A stretch of DNA of 6,017 bases from positions 1 to 6,017 of the forward strand of contig JAAUPO010000170.1 of assembly GCA_012033095.1 (NCBI GenBank), written 5' to 3'. Position numbers and translations under genes: made by a program. Positions 1 through 6,004 of the stretch are shown piece after piece (within the stretch, counting starts at the first letter, position 1; every line of letters begins with the position of its first letter). This DNA comes from Synechococcaceae cyanobacterium RL_1_2 (GTDB taxonomy: Bacteria > Cyanobacteriota > Cyanobacteriia > Cyanobacteriales > JAAUPO01). The notes under the pieces were generated by a model that had not been told where the DNA came from, made no database searches, and saw nothing but the letters and a program-made list of their open reading frames with translations.

Positions 1-4
1 TACT

Positions 5-27
5 TAAAAGACAATTCTAAAAGACAA
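5..27. repeat. Short direct repeat TAAAAGACAA x2
   Basis: The 10-mer TAAAAGACAA occurs at 5-14 and again at 18-27, a period of 13 bases. It lies far upstream of the kinase start in AT-rich DNA. It could be a pair of binding half-sites or chance in AT-rich sequence; nothing else supports a function. The window edge cuts the region, so more copies could lie to the left. Confidence 0.35.
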
Positions 28-119
28 GACTGATATACAATTCATGTGCAAAAATTTCAGGCGAGAATGTACGGTTATGTACAAAGACCACTGAAATATA
101 TGGTAAATCTAGTGAATAG

Positions 120-141
120 TTAAGTAAATACTTAAGTAAAT
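120..141. promoter_or_regulatory. Possible operator: overlapping direct and inverted TTAAGT repeats
   Basis: TTAAGTAAAT occurs twice in a row (120-129 and 132-141) with two bases between the copies. The same stretch holds a perfect inverted repeat, TTAAGT at 120-125 and ACTTAA at 130-135, with a 4-base loop. Direct plus dyad symmetry about 140 bases before the kinase start is the kind of pattern a dimeric regulator could bind. No known box was matched; the cyanobacterial Pho box was considered and does not fit well. The function is inferred only from symmetry. Confidence 0.3.
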
Positions 142-168
142 TTACGGATTTTTCAGCTTCACCCCCGG

Positions 169-197
169 TTAACCCATAACTTCTCTATTCTTACACT
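169..197 (+). promoter_or_regulatory. Weak sigma-70-like promoter candidate for the kinase gene
   Basis: TTAACC (169-174) and TACACT (192-197) each match the -35 and -10 consensus at 4 of 6 bases and are 17 bases apart. This would put the transcript start near 204 and give a leader of about 70 bases before the ATG at 277. The perfect palindrome CTTTATAAAG (196-205) follows at once and contains an alternative -10-like TATAAA. In AT-rich DNA such matches arise easily, so this is a candidate only. Confidence 0.25.
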
Positions 198-276
198 TTA
201 TAAAGATTAAATAAAGATCAATCTGAATGTTATTGCTTACCTCGATCGTCAACGCCCAACCATAAACTCATAACCA

Positions 277-1794
277 ATGTCCAGGGATTTCACAAAAGGA
301 AAACTGCTTGCCCAACGCTACCAACTAGTTGAGATGGTAGGCAAAGGGGCTATGGGTCAGGTTTATCGAGCAGAAGATACTTTACTAGGGGGCGTGATCG
401 TTGCCGTTAAATTTCTCTCCCAAACCCTCCTCAACCACAAAATGCGGGAAAGATTTGAACGGGAAGCAACCATCTGTGCGTTGTTAGGAGAAAAAAGCAT
501 CCATATTGTTCGGGTTAGGGACTATGGGGTAGATCAAGAGGAAATTCCTTTTTACGTAATGGAATTCCTAGAGGGGCAAAGTCTGAGCGATGTCATTGAA
601 GAAAAACCCCTAAGTTTAGCGAAGTTCGATAAATTTGTACGGCAAATTTGCCTAGGAATGGAAGCCGCCCACCAAGGCATTCTCTATAAAGGGGAACTAT
701 GTCCCATCATCCACCGGGATATCAAGCCCAGTAATATCATTGTGGTACAAAATCCCACGGTGGGGGAATTGGTCAAAGTCTTAGATTTTGGCATCGCCAA
801 ATTAATCCAAACCGATAGCTCCCAAACCAATACGTTTATGGGAACCTTAGCCTATTGTTCCCCTGAGCAGATGGAAGGGAAAGAACTAGATAACCGTTCC
901 GACATTTATAGCTTGGGGGTCATGATGTATGAAATGCTCACGACCTACATGCCCATCATTCCAGACAATCCCAATTTTGGCGGTTGGTATCAAGCCCATC
1001 ACCATACTCCCCCCCTGCCTTTTCCCAATCGAGATAATATTCCCACCCAACTCAAGGATCTGATCATGGAATGCATGGCCAAAGATCCCAATCAACGCCC
1101 CCAGAGTGTGAGTGAAATTATTAGTGTTCTCAAAAGTTTAGATATTAACAGTAATTCCCATGGCTATGATTCCCTAGATACTTACACGGGCAAAAGTAGT
1201 CGCGATCCACATCAACATGAGGATGATTCATCGTTAGAATTGTTTGCCCCAGGGGCCCTCGATTCCCGATTTGCTAAAGCGGTATGGCCTAAAAATAAAC
1301 CCCAGGCCCGCATCGTATTTCCTCGGCTGGTGGGTAAAAGTAACCAGGAAACCTGGGCAACGCTGTGGGTAATGCTAGAGCAATCGGATATTCGGGAACG
1401 GGTGCATGATATTCGTTACAATCAGTTTTTGTTTTTAGGGGCCCCTCACCCCATGATTCTTTGGATTACGGTGCTTTATAACAAGCATTCTGGCCCAAGA
1501 TGGTTACCTTGTTACCTGGATTTGAAAACATCCGTAGGACAATTGGTTAGTAAAACCTTAGGCTTATCGGGGTCTTACCATATAGTATTCTTTGCGGAAG
1601 GTTATCCCCAGCAGTGTGAGCATGTTACTTCTTCAACGATCGCGGCTAATCAATGCAAACGTTTATTAGACTGGATCGAAGCGAGTGATCTTAAGCCAGC
1701 GAGTAACCCTAAAATTAGTAAAGCGTTACTTAAAAAAGAGTTTGAAAAATTAAAACCTGTAATTGCCAAAAAACTAAATAAACTTAAACATTGA
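277..1794 (+). CDS. Soluble PknB-like Ser/Thr protein kinase with unknown C-terminal domain
   Basis: Hanks-type kinase that transfers the ATP gamma-phosphate to Ser/Thr of protein targets; substrates are unknown. The catalytic domain spans about residues 15-290. Visible elements are the Gly-rich loop GKGAMGQV (22-29), VAVK lysine K45, helix-C glutamate E63 in FEREA, catalytic loop HRDIKPSN (146-153: base D148, K150, N153), DFG at 170-172, an activation segment rich in Ser/Thr (181-190) ending in SPE (195-197), D209 in RSDIYSLG, and QRP with R274. All key residues are present, so it should be active. Residues 135-143 form a small insert before HRD, seen in related cyanobacterial kinases. No membrane segment or signal peptide is visible, so it is probably cytoplasmic. 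Residues 290-330 look like a polar linker. Residues 330-475 form a domain I do not recognise, and the last 30 residues are Lys-rich. The ATG at 277 is the only start that keeps the N-lobe; it lacks a clear Shine-Dalgarno. Cyanobacteria name such kinases Spk; I cannot choose a specific one. Confidence 0.95.
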   Translation: MSRDFTKGKLLAQRYQLVEMVGKGAMGQVYRAEDTLLGGVIVAVKFLSQTLLNHKMRERFEREATICALLGEKSIHIVRVRDYGVDQEEIPFYVMEFLEGQSLSDVIEEKPLSLAKFDKFVRQICLGMEAAHQGILYKGELCPIIHRDIKPSNIIVVQNPTVGELVKVLDFGIAKLIQTDSSQTNTFMGTLAYCSPEQMEGKELDNRSDIYSLGVMMYEMLTTYMPIIPDNPNFGGWYQAHHHTPPLPFPNRDNIPTQLKDLIMECMAKDPNQRPQSVSEIISVLKSLDINSNSHGYDSLDTYTGKSSRDPHQHEDDSSLELFAPGALDSRFAKAVWPKNKPQARIVFPRLVGKSNQETWATLWVMLEQSDIRERVHDIRYNQFLFLGAPHPMILWITVLYNKHSGPRWLPCYLDLKTSVGQLVSKTLGLSGSYHIVFFAEGYPQQCEHVTSSTIAANQCKRLLDWIEASDLKPASNPKISKALLKKEFEKLKPVIAKKLNKLKH

Positions 1795-1812
1795 TAAAAT
1801 TGATAGGACTTA

Positions 1813-1942
1813 GAGGCTGTTTGCAAAGTCCCCCTTGCCCCCTATTTTTTGGAAAATCACCTAGATTTTGACCAATGAAGTTCCCCAAATTGGTGGATTT
1901 AGGGGGCGACTCCACAACATTTGATATTTTTCAAACACGTTC
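1813..1942. mobile_element. Probable MITE (non-autonomous IS remnant), about 130 bp
   Basis: The left end GAGGCTGTTTGCAAAGT (1813-1829) and the reverse complement of the right end, GAACGTGTTTGAAAAAT (1942 back to 1926), agree at 12 of 17 positions without gaps. TTA flanks both sides (1810-1812 and 1943-1945), and the flank match extends to CTTAG if the boundaries shift slightly. Inside there is a perfect 8-bp inverted repeat, GCCCCCTA (1837-1844) and TAGGGGGC (1900-1907), and an inner CCAAT/ATTGG pair (1872-1876, 1889-1893), so the whole element could fold into a long hairpin. It is too short for a transposase. The TNA-type target duplication and GAG-type ends suggest mobilisation by an IS5-family (IS427-like) transposase; that assignment is inference from memory of such ends. 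Confidence 0.55.
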
Positions 1943-2010
1943 TTAGTCTATTATTTCGTTTATTTCGTTATTTTTCTAATAGACGATCAAGCTTGGCCTT
2001 GCGATTAAAA

Positions 2011-2061
2011 TCCGATGAGCTCCCTGCTCAAGCTTGTATCGGACTGCCGATAATTTTTCTT
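2011..2061 (+). promoter_or_regulatory. Possible terminator/antiterminator switch before the ATPase gene
   Basis: TATCGG (2037-2042) and CCGATA (2047-2052) make a perfect 6-bp stem with the 4-base loop ACTG, followed by ATTTTTCTT (2053-2061), the shape of a short intrinsic terminator. The 2038-2043 ATCGGA can pair instead with TCCGAT at 2011-2016, in a structure that also contains the inner stem GAGC/GCTC (2017-2020, 2026-2029). The two folds exclude each other. The stem is short and only half GC, so termination would be weak. It may also simply end a transcript from the left. Regulation of the downstream gene is inferred; no ligand, leader peptide or known family was recognised. Confidence 0.3.
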
Positions 2062-2221
2062 AAAAAATCCTTTATGGACAAAGTTTTAAGAAGATGTTTA
2101 TAAAACGATAAGAACTTTCTAAGCTTTAGCGGGATTGATTTGAAGTAATGTTACCGTTTAAATCTGTCATTGATACCTGTGTCCCACGGCCAGAAATCAA
2201 ATCAGGAGATCTATCCTTGAT

Positions 2222-3634
2222 TTGTTTGCCGCTAAGTTGCGTTTGGTAGTAGAAGGAAAAGCACCACAGATTTATCAGAGTGCGGAAGATTTTTTTCGTA
2301 ATACCTTTGTGACGGAAGGCCTAGAAGAATTAATTAGGGAAGTATTTAGCCGTCTGACTGGTACTGGGGTTGGTTCCCCTGTCATTCGTTTAGAAACCAG
2401 CTTTGGCGGAGGCAAGACCCATGATGAGATTGCCCTATGGCATATTGCTAAACAGGGCCGATCGCTACTTCGTGAAGATGATAGATTTGATCGTCTTTTG
2501 GCGATGATTCCTGAAGGCACAATTCAGGTAGCAGCCATTGATGGTCGGGATCTAAGTCCCCAGGAGGGAATCTACCACGAAGAAACAGGGCTTACGACCA
2601 AAACTATTTGGGGGGAAATTGCTTACCAACTTGGGGGGGTTGAGGGGTATCAACTGTTGAAGGGGTCTGATGAACTAGGGATTAGTCCGGGTAGTGCGGT
2701 AATCGATCGCTTAATTGGTCCTAAGCCCACCTTGATTATTTTGGATGAGATTGCCCGTTACTTTCGTTCTGCGAAGGCCAAGGTGGTGGAGAGTAGTAAC
2801 CTCGCAGAGCAAGTGGTGGCATTTCTGTTTTCGTTGATGGATTGTGCGGCATCTTGCAATAATCTCGTTTTTGTCTATTCCTTGGCTTCTAGCGCAGATA
2901 CCTTCGGCGAGGAAACGGCGGAATTGATGCGGGAGTTAAGGAGTGCGTCGGCCCGTCAGGAGAGAATCCTCAGACCTAGTAACGATGTGGAAATCTATAG
3001 CATCGTTAAGCAACGGATGTTCGATAGTATCAGTCTTAAGGCGGCCGAAAAGGTAGCGGATCTTTATTTTGATACCTATAGGGCTAGCCATAATAATTTA
3101 CCCGATAGGTGCAAAGAATCTAATTATAAGGAAGCGATCGCGAAGAGTTATCCATTTCACCCCGAATTATTTAATTTACTAACCAACAAAATTGCGTCAA
3201 TTCCGGAGTTCCAACGTACCCGTGGGGCGTTACGGTTATTTGCCCAGGTGGTGCAATATCTATGGCAGCATCCCTCGCCATACATGCCCCTGATCCATCC
3301 CCACCATTTACCCCTTGGAATCCATACCGAAATAACCACAGAATTAACTTCTCGGTTAGATCGGGCTTTGATGGATTTAGCGATCAAGGCGGATATTCAT
3401 AACGATCAGGGTATTTCTGCCCATGCCCAAACCCAGGATCAGGAATGGCGCGATCGGGGCAAACCACCTTTTTCCTCATGGGTAGCTCGAACCATTTTTC
3501 TCCATTCCGTGACCCAAGGCATTACGGCGGGGATCAGCAATGCTGAGTTACATTTATCTTTATTGATGCCCCAACTTGAAACTGGCTTCATCGGTCAGGC
3601 GGTAAAAACCTACTTGATGTCGCTTGGCATCTAG
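2222..3634 (+). CDS. DUF499 ATPase, N-terminal/catalytic fragment
   Basis: This is the longest uninterrupted part carrying the ATPase core, 470 codons counted from a TTG that is not a convincing natural start; the open frame reaches back to a stop at 2171-2173. It shows LETSFGGGKTH, the Walker A loop (GGGKTH at 2405-2422, joined-protein residues 87-92); LIILDE, the Walker B motif (2732-2749, residues 196-201); a hydrophobic strand with a polar end, FVYSLASS, as sensor 1; and SARQERILRP, a conserved Arg-containing stretch that could supply an arginine finger. FQRTRGALRLFAQ further on is a strongly conserved family motif. These make NTP binding and hydrolysis likely if the protein is made. The last residues after the A5 run (TYLMSLGI) are out of frame and are not part of the natural protein. 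Read alone the fragment lacks its first 25 residues and all of the C-terminal half. Confidence 0.8.
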   Translation: MFAAKLRLVVEGKAPQIYQSAEDFFRNTFVTEGLEELIREVFSRLTGTGVGSPVIRLETSFGGGKTHDEIALWHIAKQGRSLLREDDRFDRLLAMIPEGTIQVAAIDGRDLSPQEGIYHEETGLTTKTIWGEIAYQLGGVEGYQLLKGSDELGISPGSAVIDRLIGPKPTLIILDEIARYFRSAKAKVVESSNLAEQVVAFLFSLMDCAASCNNLVFVYSLASSADTFGEETAELMRELRSASARQERILRPSNDVEIYSIVKQRMFDSISLKAAEKVADLYFDTYRASHNNLPDRCKESNYKEAIAKSYPFHPELFNLLTNKIASIPEFQRTRGALRLFAQVVQYLWQHPSPYMPLIHPHHLPLGIHTEITTELTSRLDRALMDLAIKADIHNDQGISAHAQTQDQEWRDRGKPPFSSWVARTIFLHSVTQGITAGISNAELHLSLLMPQLETGFIGQAVKTYLMSLGI

Positions 3635-3816
3635 ATTTTGATCCGGTTACCAATATTTATCAATTCAAAGAGGAACCATCTTTAAATAAAATTATTGCCC
3701 AGGAAAAGGAACAGGTTTCGATTACGATCGCGAAAGAAGAATTACGTACCCGCCGGGATAGTATTTTTGCTCGTAAATTTTTTGATTGTATTATTGCGCC
3801 GGAGGGGTCCTATGAT

Positions 3817-5382
3817 GTGGAAGATCGATCCGATAGTATTGCCCTCTGCCTCATTGATTTTGATGAAGCAACCCTCCAGGATTCCACCGATGCTGTGCCG
3901 TTAATTGTGCAGAAAATTTTCCATGGTACTGGGGAAAGTGCAACGTTCCGCAACTTTAAAAATCGTTTATTGTTCCTTGTGCCAAATAAGCAAGGATTAG
4001 ACCGTGCTCTTAGTTTGGCAAAGGAATTTATTGCGATCAAAGCAATTCGCAGTAGCCCCCGTCGTTTGGAGGAGCTATCGAATACCCAACAAAAAGACCT
4101 TAAGGCCAGGGAAGGAATACTCGATCTCAATGTCCGGGTGGCCCTAACCAATGCCTATAGACATTTATTTTATCCAAGCGAAGATAAGATCAAGGCACCG
4201 AAGGGTTTAATGCATTATCCTTTGCCGACGGAGGATTCTAGTACGGTCAAGGGCAAAAATAACCAGCAGGAAGTAATTCTCAAGGCCCTCAAGGATTGCA
4301 ATAAGATACGGGGGGATGAGGCCAAACCCTATGCCTCAGCGTTTATTTTACAAAAGGTCTGGCCGGTGGGCATGGATCACTGGACAACCAAGGCGTTACG
4401 GGAAGCTTTTGCTAGAGGTATAGAGCACAAGATGTTGTTGGAGGGGGAACTTAGTCAACTACGGGATACGATTAAAACTGGGGTGGAGGAAGGAGCCTGG
4501 GATCTTAAGTTAGGGAAACAGGTCTTTATTAAACAACCCAATCAGACCCTAGTTTTACCGACGATCGCTTTTTCGGAACAGTTGGAGCTATACCGTCGGG
4601 GTATCCTCAAACCACCGGAGCCGAGAATAATTGAATTTGATATCCAAACCATCTCGATCAGGGAGAAGGAAAAAACGGTGCGATTACGGTGGCGGGCCAA
4701 GGGCGCGATCGCCGTTGCGTTGTACCAGGAAAATGAACTGATCCGTGATGATTATCCACCGTCGGGGGATGGGGAATTAACGATCGCGACCACCACTACG
4801 TTTAGGGTAGTGGTGAATTATGGGGAAGAGGAAACGGCAGAAACTAGCAAAACGGTTGACTGTGCTTCTACCGAAACGGGGACGGGGGGCGATCGCGGTG
4901 GTGATGGAACGGATATTAAGGAGCCGTTATTATTCCGTCCCACTGAAATTACCAAGGATGGCTCCATTAATAAGACTTTTACGGAATTATCAGATCAGAT
5001 TACTGATACTAACGTTAAAACTATTTCTGTACTGGCTATTACGGTGAATTCCCTCCAGGATTACCGTAAACTGAGTACGGCGATCGGTTTTCTAACTAGT
5101 TATAAACCCCAAATTGAGCAGAGCATCACTTTACAAAGTCAGGGTCAATTCATAAGGTTGGAATATCAGGGGGATTATCGGGGTTATCAAGGGTTTGCGA
5201 ACCCTATCAATACGCTGTTGAATACCCAGGAGATTCAGGGTGATGCTATGCTCACCATCCGTTTAGAGTTTGAGCCGGCCATGGCTGTGGCTGATGGTAC
5301 CCTTGAGAAAATCAAAAATGTGCTCAGTAACAATCCGGTGGAACGGTTAGGATTAATGGCCCAGGTAGGTTACGACGATTAA
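3817..5382 (+). CDS. DUF499 ATPase, C-terminal fragment
   Basis: This is the second half of the same gene. The frame is open and protein-like from 3604, where it reads KNLLDVAWHLDFDP; the GTG at 3817 is only an internal valine codon, so a separately started protein is unlikely. Joined residues 488-825 are mostly helical and charged and include EEPSLNKII, a family-typical stretch. Residues about 826-906 are rich in beta strands, with RLRWRAKGA and TTTTFRVVV; this resembles an immunoglobulin-like or fibronectin-like fold, inferred from pattern only. A Gly/Asp/Thr-rich linker follows (about 907-925). The last 150 residues form a compact alpha/beta module I cannot name. Two HIP1 octamers lie in this part (4705, 4889), the second in the linker, which fits native or long-resident cyanobacterial DNA. 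The stop is 4 bases before the next gene. Confidence 0.75.
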   Translation: MEDRSDSIALCLIDFDEATLQDSTDAVPLIVQKIFHGTGESATFRNFKNRLLFLVPNKQGLDRALSLAKEFIAIKAIRSSPRRLEELSNTQQKDLKAREGILDLNVRVALTNAYRHLFYPSEDKIKAPKGLMHYPLPTEDSSTVKGKNNQQEVILKALKDCNKIRGDEAKPYASAFILQKVWPVGMDHWTTKALREAFARGIEHKMLLEGELSQLRDTIKTGVEEGAWDLKLGKQVFIKQPNQTLVLPTIAFSEQLELYRRGILKPPEPRIIEFDIQTISIREKEKTVRLRWRAKGAIAVALYQENELIRDDYPPSGDGELTIATTTTFRVVVNYGEEETAETSKTVDCASTETGTGGDRGGDGTDIKEPLLFRPTEITKDGSINKTFTELSDQITDTNVKTISVLAITVNSLQDYRKLSTAIGFLTSYKPQIEQSITLQSQGQFIRLEYQGDYRGYQGFANPINTLLNTQEIQGDAMLTIRLEFEPAMAVADGTLEKIKNVLSNNPVERLGLMAQVGYDD

Positions 5383-5386
5383 TATT

Positions 5387-5818
5387 ATGCAGGAATTTCA
5401 ATTACGGGTTGTGCCGTTACAAAATAATGAGTTTGCGTTAGATCTGTTTCAATGTGCCTACAAAAAGGCAGGGCAAAGGAAACGGCCGGCGGCCCAAAAA
5501 ATTGGGCGGCTCAAGGGCCATCCCCTTATTTTGGCCCGTCAGGCGGTCTATGATTGTCTTAAGCAAAATAACTATGACCCCAAATCCCTCAACTATAAAC
5601 GCCATAATCCCTATGTTCTTGATGAAATATCTGGGGTAAATCTTGCGGTTTTATTTCAGGCATTGAAACGACTGAGCAAGCCCGATCGCATTGCTAATAT
5701 TACGCAAGGGATACGGGCCATGGGTAATGAAGAAGCCCATTATTGGTTTGCGAAGATGAGTAATGGTCACCAGCGATCGGCCCAGAAAGCGATTAGGGTA
5801 TTGCTGGGGGAAACCTAG
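5387..5818 (+). CDS. Small basic protein linked to the DUF499 ATPase (possibly DUF7680-like)
   Basis: A 143-residue protein beginning MQEFQLRVVPLQ. The ATG at 5387 follows the ATPase stop after only 4 bases, so the two are very likely cotranscribed and translationally coupled. Residues 2-20 look like a beta hairpin (QLRVV, FALDLF). Residues 25-45 are strongly basic (KKAGQRKRP and KIGRLKG), which would suit nucleic-acid or partner binding. The rest is helical: LARQAVYDCLKQNNYDP, then LDEISGVNLAVLFQALKRL, and a distinctive IRAMGNEEAHYWFAKMSN near the end. There is no signal peptide, membrane segment or catalytic motif that I recognise. I associate the EEAxYWF-type ending with a small family (DUF7680) found beside DUF499 genes, but from memory and with low certainty. 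Role inferred from context: an accessory subunit or adaptor of the ATPase. Confidence 0.8.
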   Translation: MQEFQLRVVPLQNNEFALDLFQCAYKKAGQRKRPAAQKIGRLKGHPLILARQAVYDCLKQNNYDPKSLNYKRHNPYVLDEISGVNLAVLFQALKRLSKPDRIANITQGIRAMGNEEAHYWFAKMSNGHQRSAQKAIRVLLGET

Positions 5819-5868
5819 GGAAATATAAAATTATCCTTATTTTTGTGCTTAAGATCCCAATATCAAAT

Positions 5869-5888
5869 GGGACTTACGCCCAAGTCCC
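5869..5888. repeat. Perfect 7-bp inverted repeat, possible IS/MITE end
   Basis: GGGACTT (5869-5875) and AAGTCCC (5882-5888) are perfect complements around a 6-base loop, ACGCCC. No T-run follows on the + strand, so it is a poor intrinsic terminator despite lying 50 bases after the last gene. GGGACTTACGC resembles ends of cyanobacterial mobile elements that I have seen, and repeat DNA begins right here, so it may mark the left border of an element running past the window. Confidence 0.4.
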
Positions 5889-6004
5889 CTAAATCCCCAT
5901 CCTGGAGACTTCCCATACTCCCTCTTGTTCCCCCAAAATGGGGGCTAGGGGGCGATAAGAAAAGCCTAAATCCCCATCCTGGGACTTCCCATACTCCCTC
6001 TTGT
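5888..6004. repeat. Near-perfect 41/40-bp direct repeat with hairpin spacer
   Basis: The segment at 5888-5928 recurs at 5965-6004 with a single one-base difference (an extra A in the GGAGACTT of the first copy). The period is 77 bases. The 36-base spacer contains a 6-bp hairpin, CCCCCA (5930-5935) and TGGGGG (5939-5944), and the 10-mer TAGGGGGCGA (5946-5955), also found at 1900-1909 inside the upstream MITE candidate. CCTAAATCCCC-type repeats are common between genes in many cyanobacteria. The second copy nearly reaches the window edge, so further units may follow. There are too few copies and the spacing is wrong for a CRISPR array. Confidence 0.7.

Larger units (their letters stand above)
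2148..5382 (+). pseudogene. DUF499-family P-loop ATPase gene, interrupted by two frameshifts
   Basis: This is the full extent of one large gene. Frame 1 of 3 starts at ATG 2148 and reads MLPFKSVIDTCVPRPEIKSG, which resembles the usual DUF499 N-terminus (a short segment with C-x-PR), but runs to a stop at 2247-2249. Adding one base near 2219 joins it to the frame holding the ATPase core. That frame stops at 3632-3634; adding one A to the A5 run at 3604-3608 joins it to the C-terminal frame, which ends at TAA 5380-5382. The joined product is about 1078 residues, normal for the family. Sequence on either side of each break stays protein-like with no gap, so the lesions are single bases. DUF499 proteins (PF04465) are large NTPases usually encoded with DUF1156 methyltransferases and helicases in anti-phage clusters; the biochemical role is not well defined. 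A weak GAAG sits 2-5 bases before the ATG. Whether the gene is truly dead, misread, or rescued by slippage cannot be decided here. Confidence 0.85.

Noticed and set aside
68..85. LexA-like box (GTAC-N6-GTAC) upstream of the kinase
   Set aside because: The spacing between the GTAC halves is 6 bases, whereas the cyanobacterial LexA-type consensus I recall has 4, and the flanking bases do not fit.
1921..2103. Short open frame of 60 codons from TTG
   Set aside because: It begins inside the right end of the MITE candidate, has no ribosome binding site, a biased hydrophobic/basic composition and no recognisable family, and it overlaps the hairpin region. It is most likely chance.
3810..4151. Antisense open frame of 113 codons
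   Set aside because: It lies opposite the well-supported C-terminal half of the ATPase; its product is Ser/Arg-rich low-quality sequence typical of a frame shadow. The shorter antisense frames at 886-1095, 2275-2520 and 3157-3387 were rejected for the same reason.
277..5382. Kinase plus P-loop ATPase as a Pgl-like (PglW/PglY) phage-defence pair
   Set aside because: Pgl systems do combine a Ser/Thr kinase with a large ATPase, but here the two genes are 353 bases apart with a probable MITE between them, no methylase or PglZ-like alkaline phosphatase is present, and the kinase looks like an ordinary cyanobacterial one. Adjacency may be accidental.
5821..5850. Intrinsic terminator right after the 143-residue gene
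   Set aside because: The stretch is AT-rich and includes a T5 run, but there is no GC-containing stem before it; the only good hairpin nearby (5869-5888) lacks a following T-run.
5888..6004. CRISPR array
   Set aside because: Only two copies are visible, with a one-base indel between them, and the spacer contains its own hairpin and a motif found elsewhere in the window; no cas genes are present.
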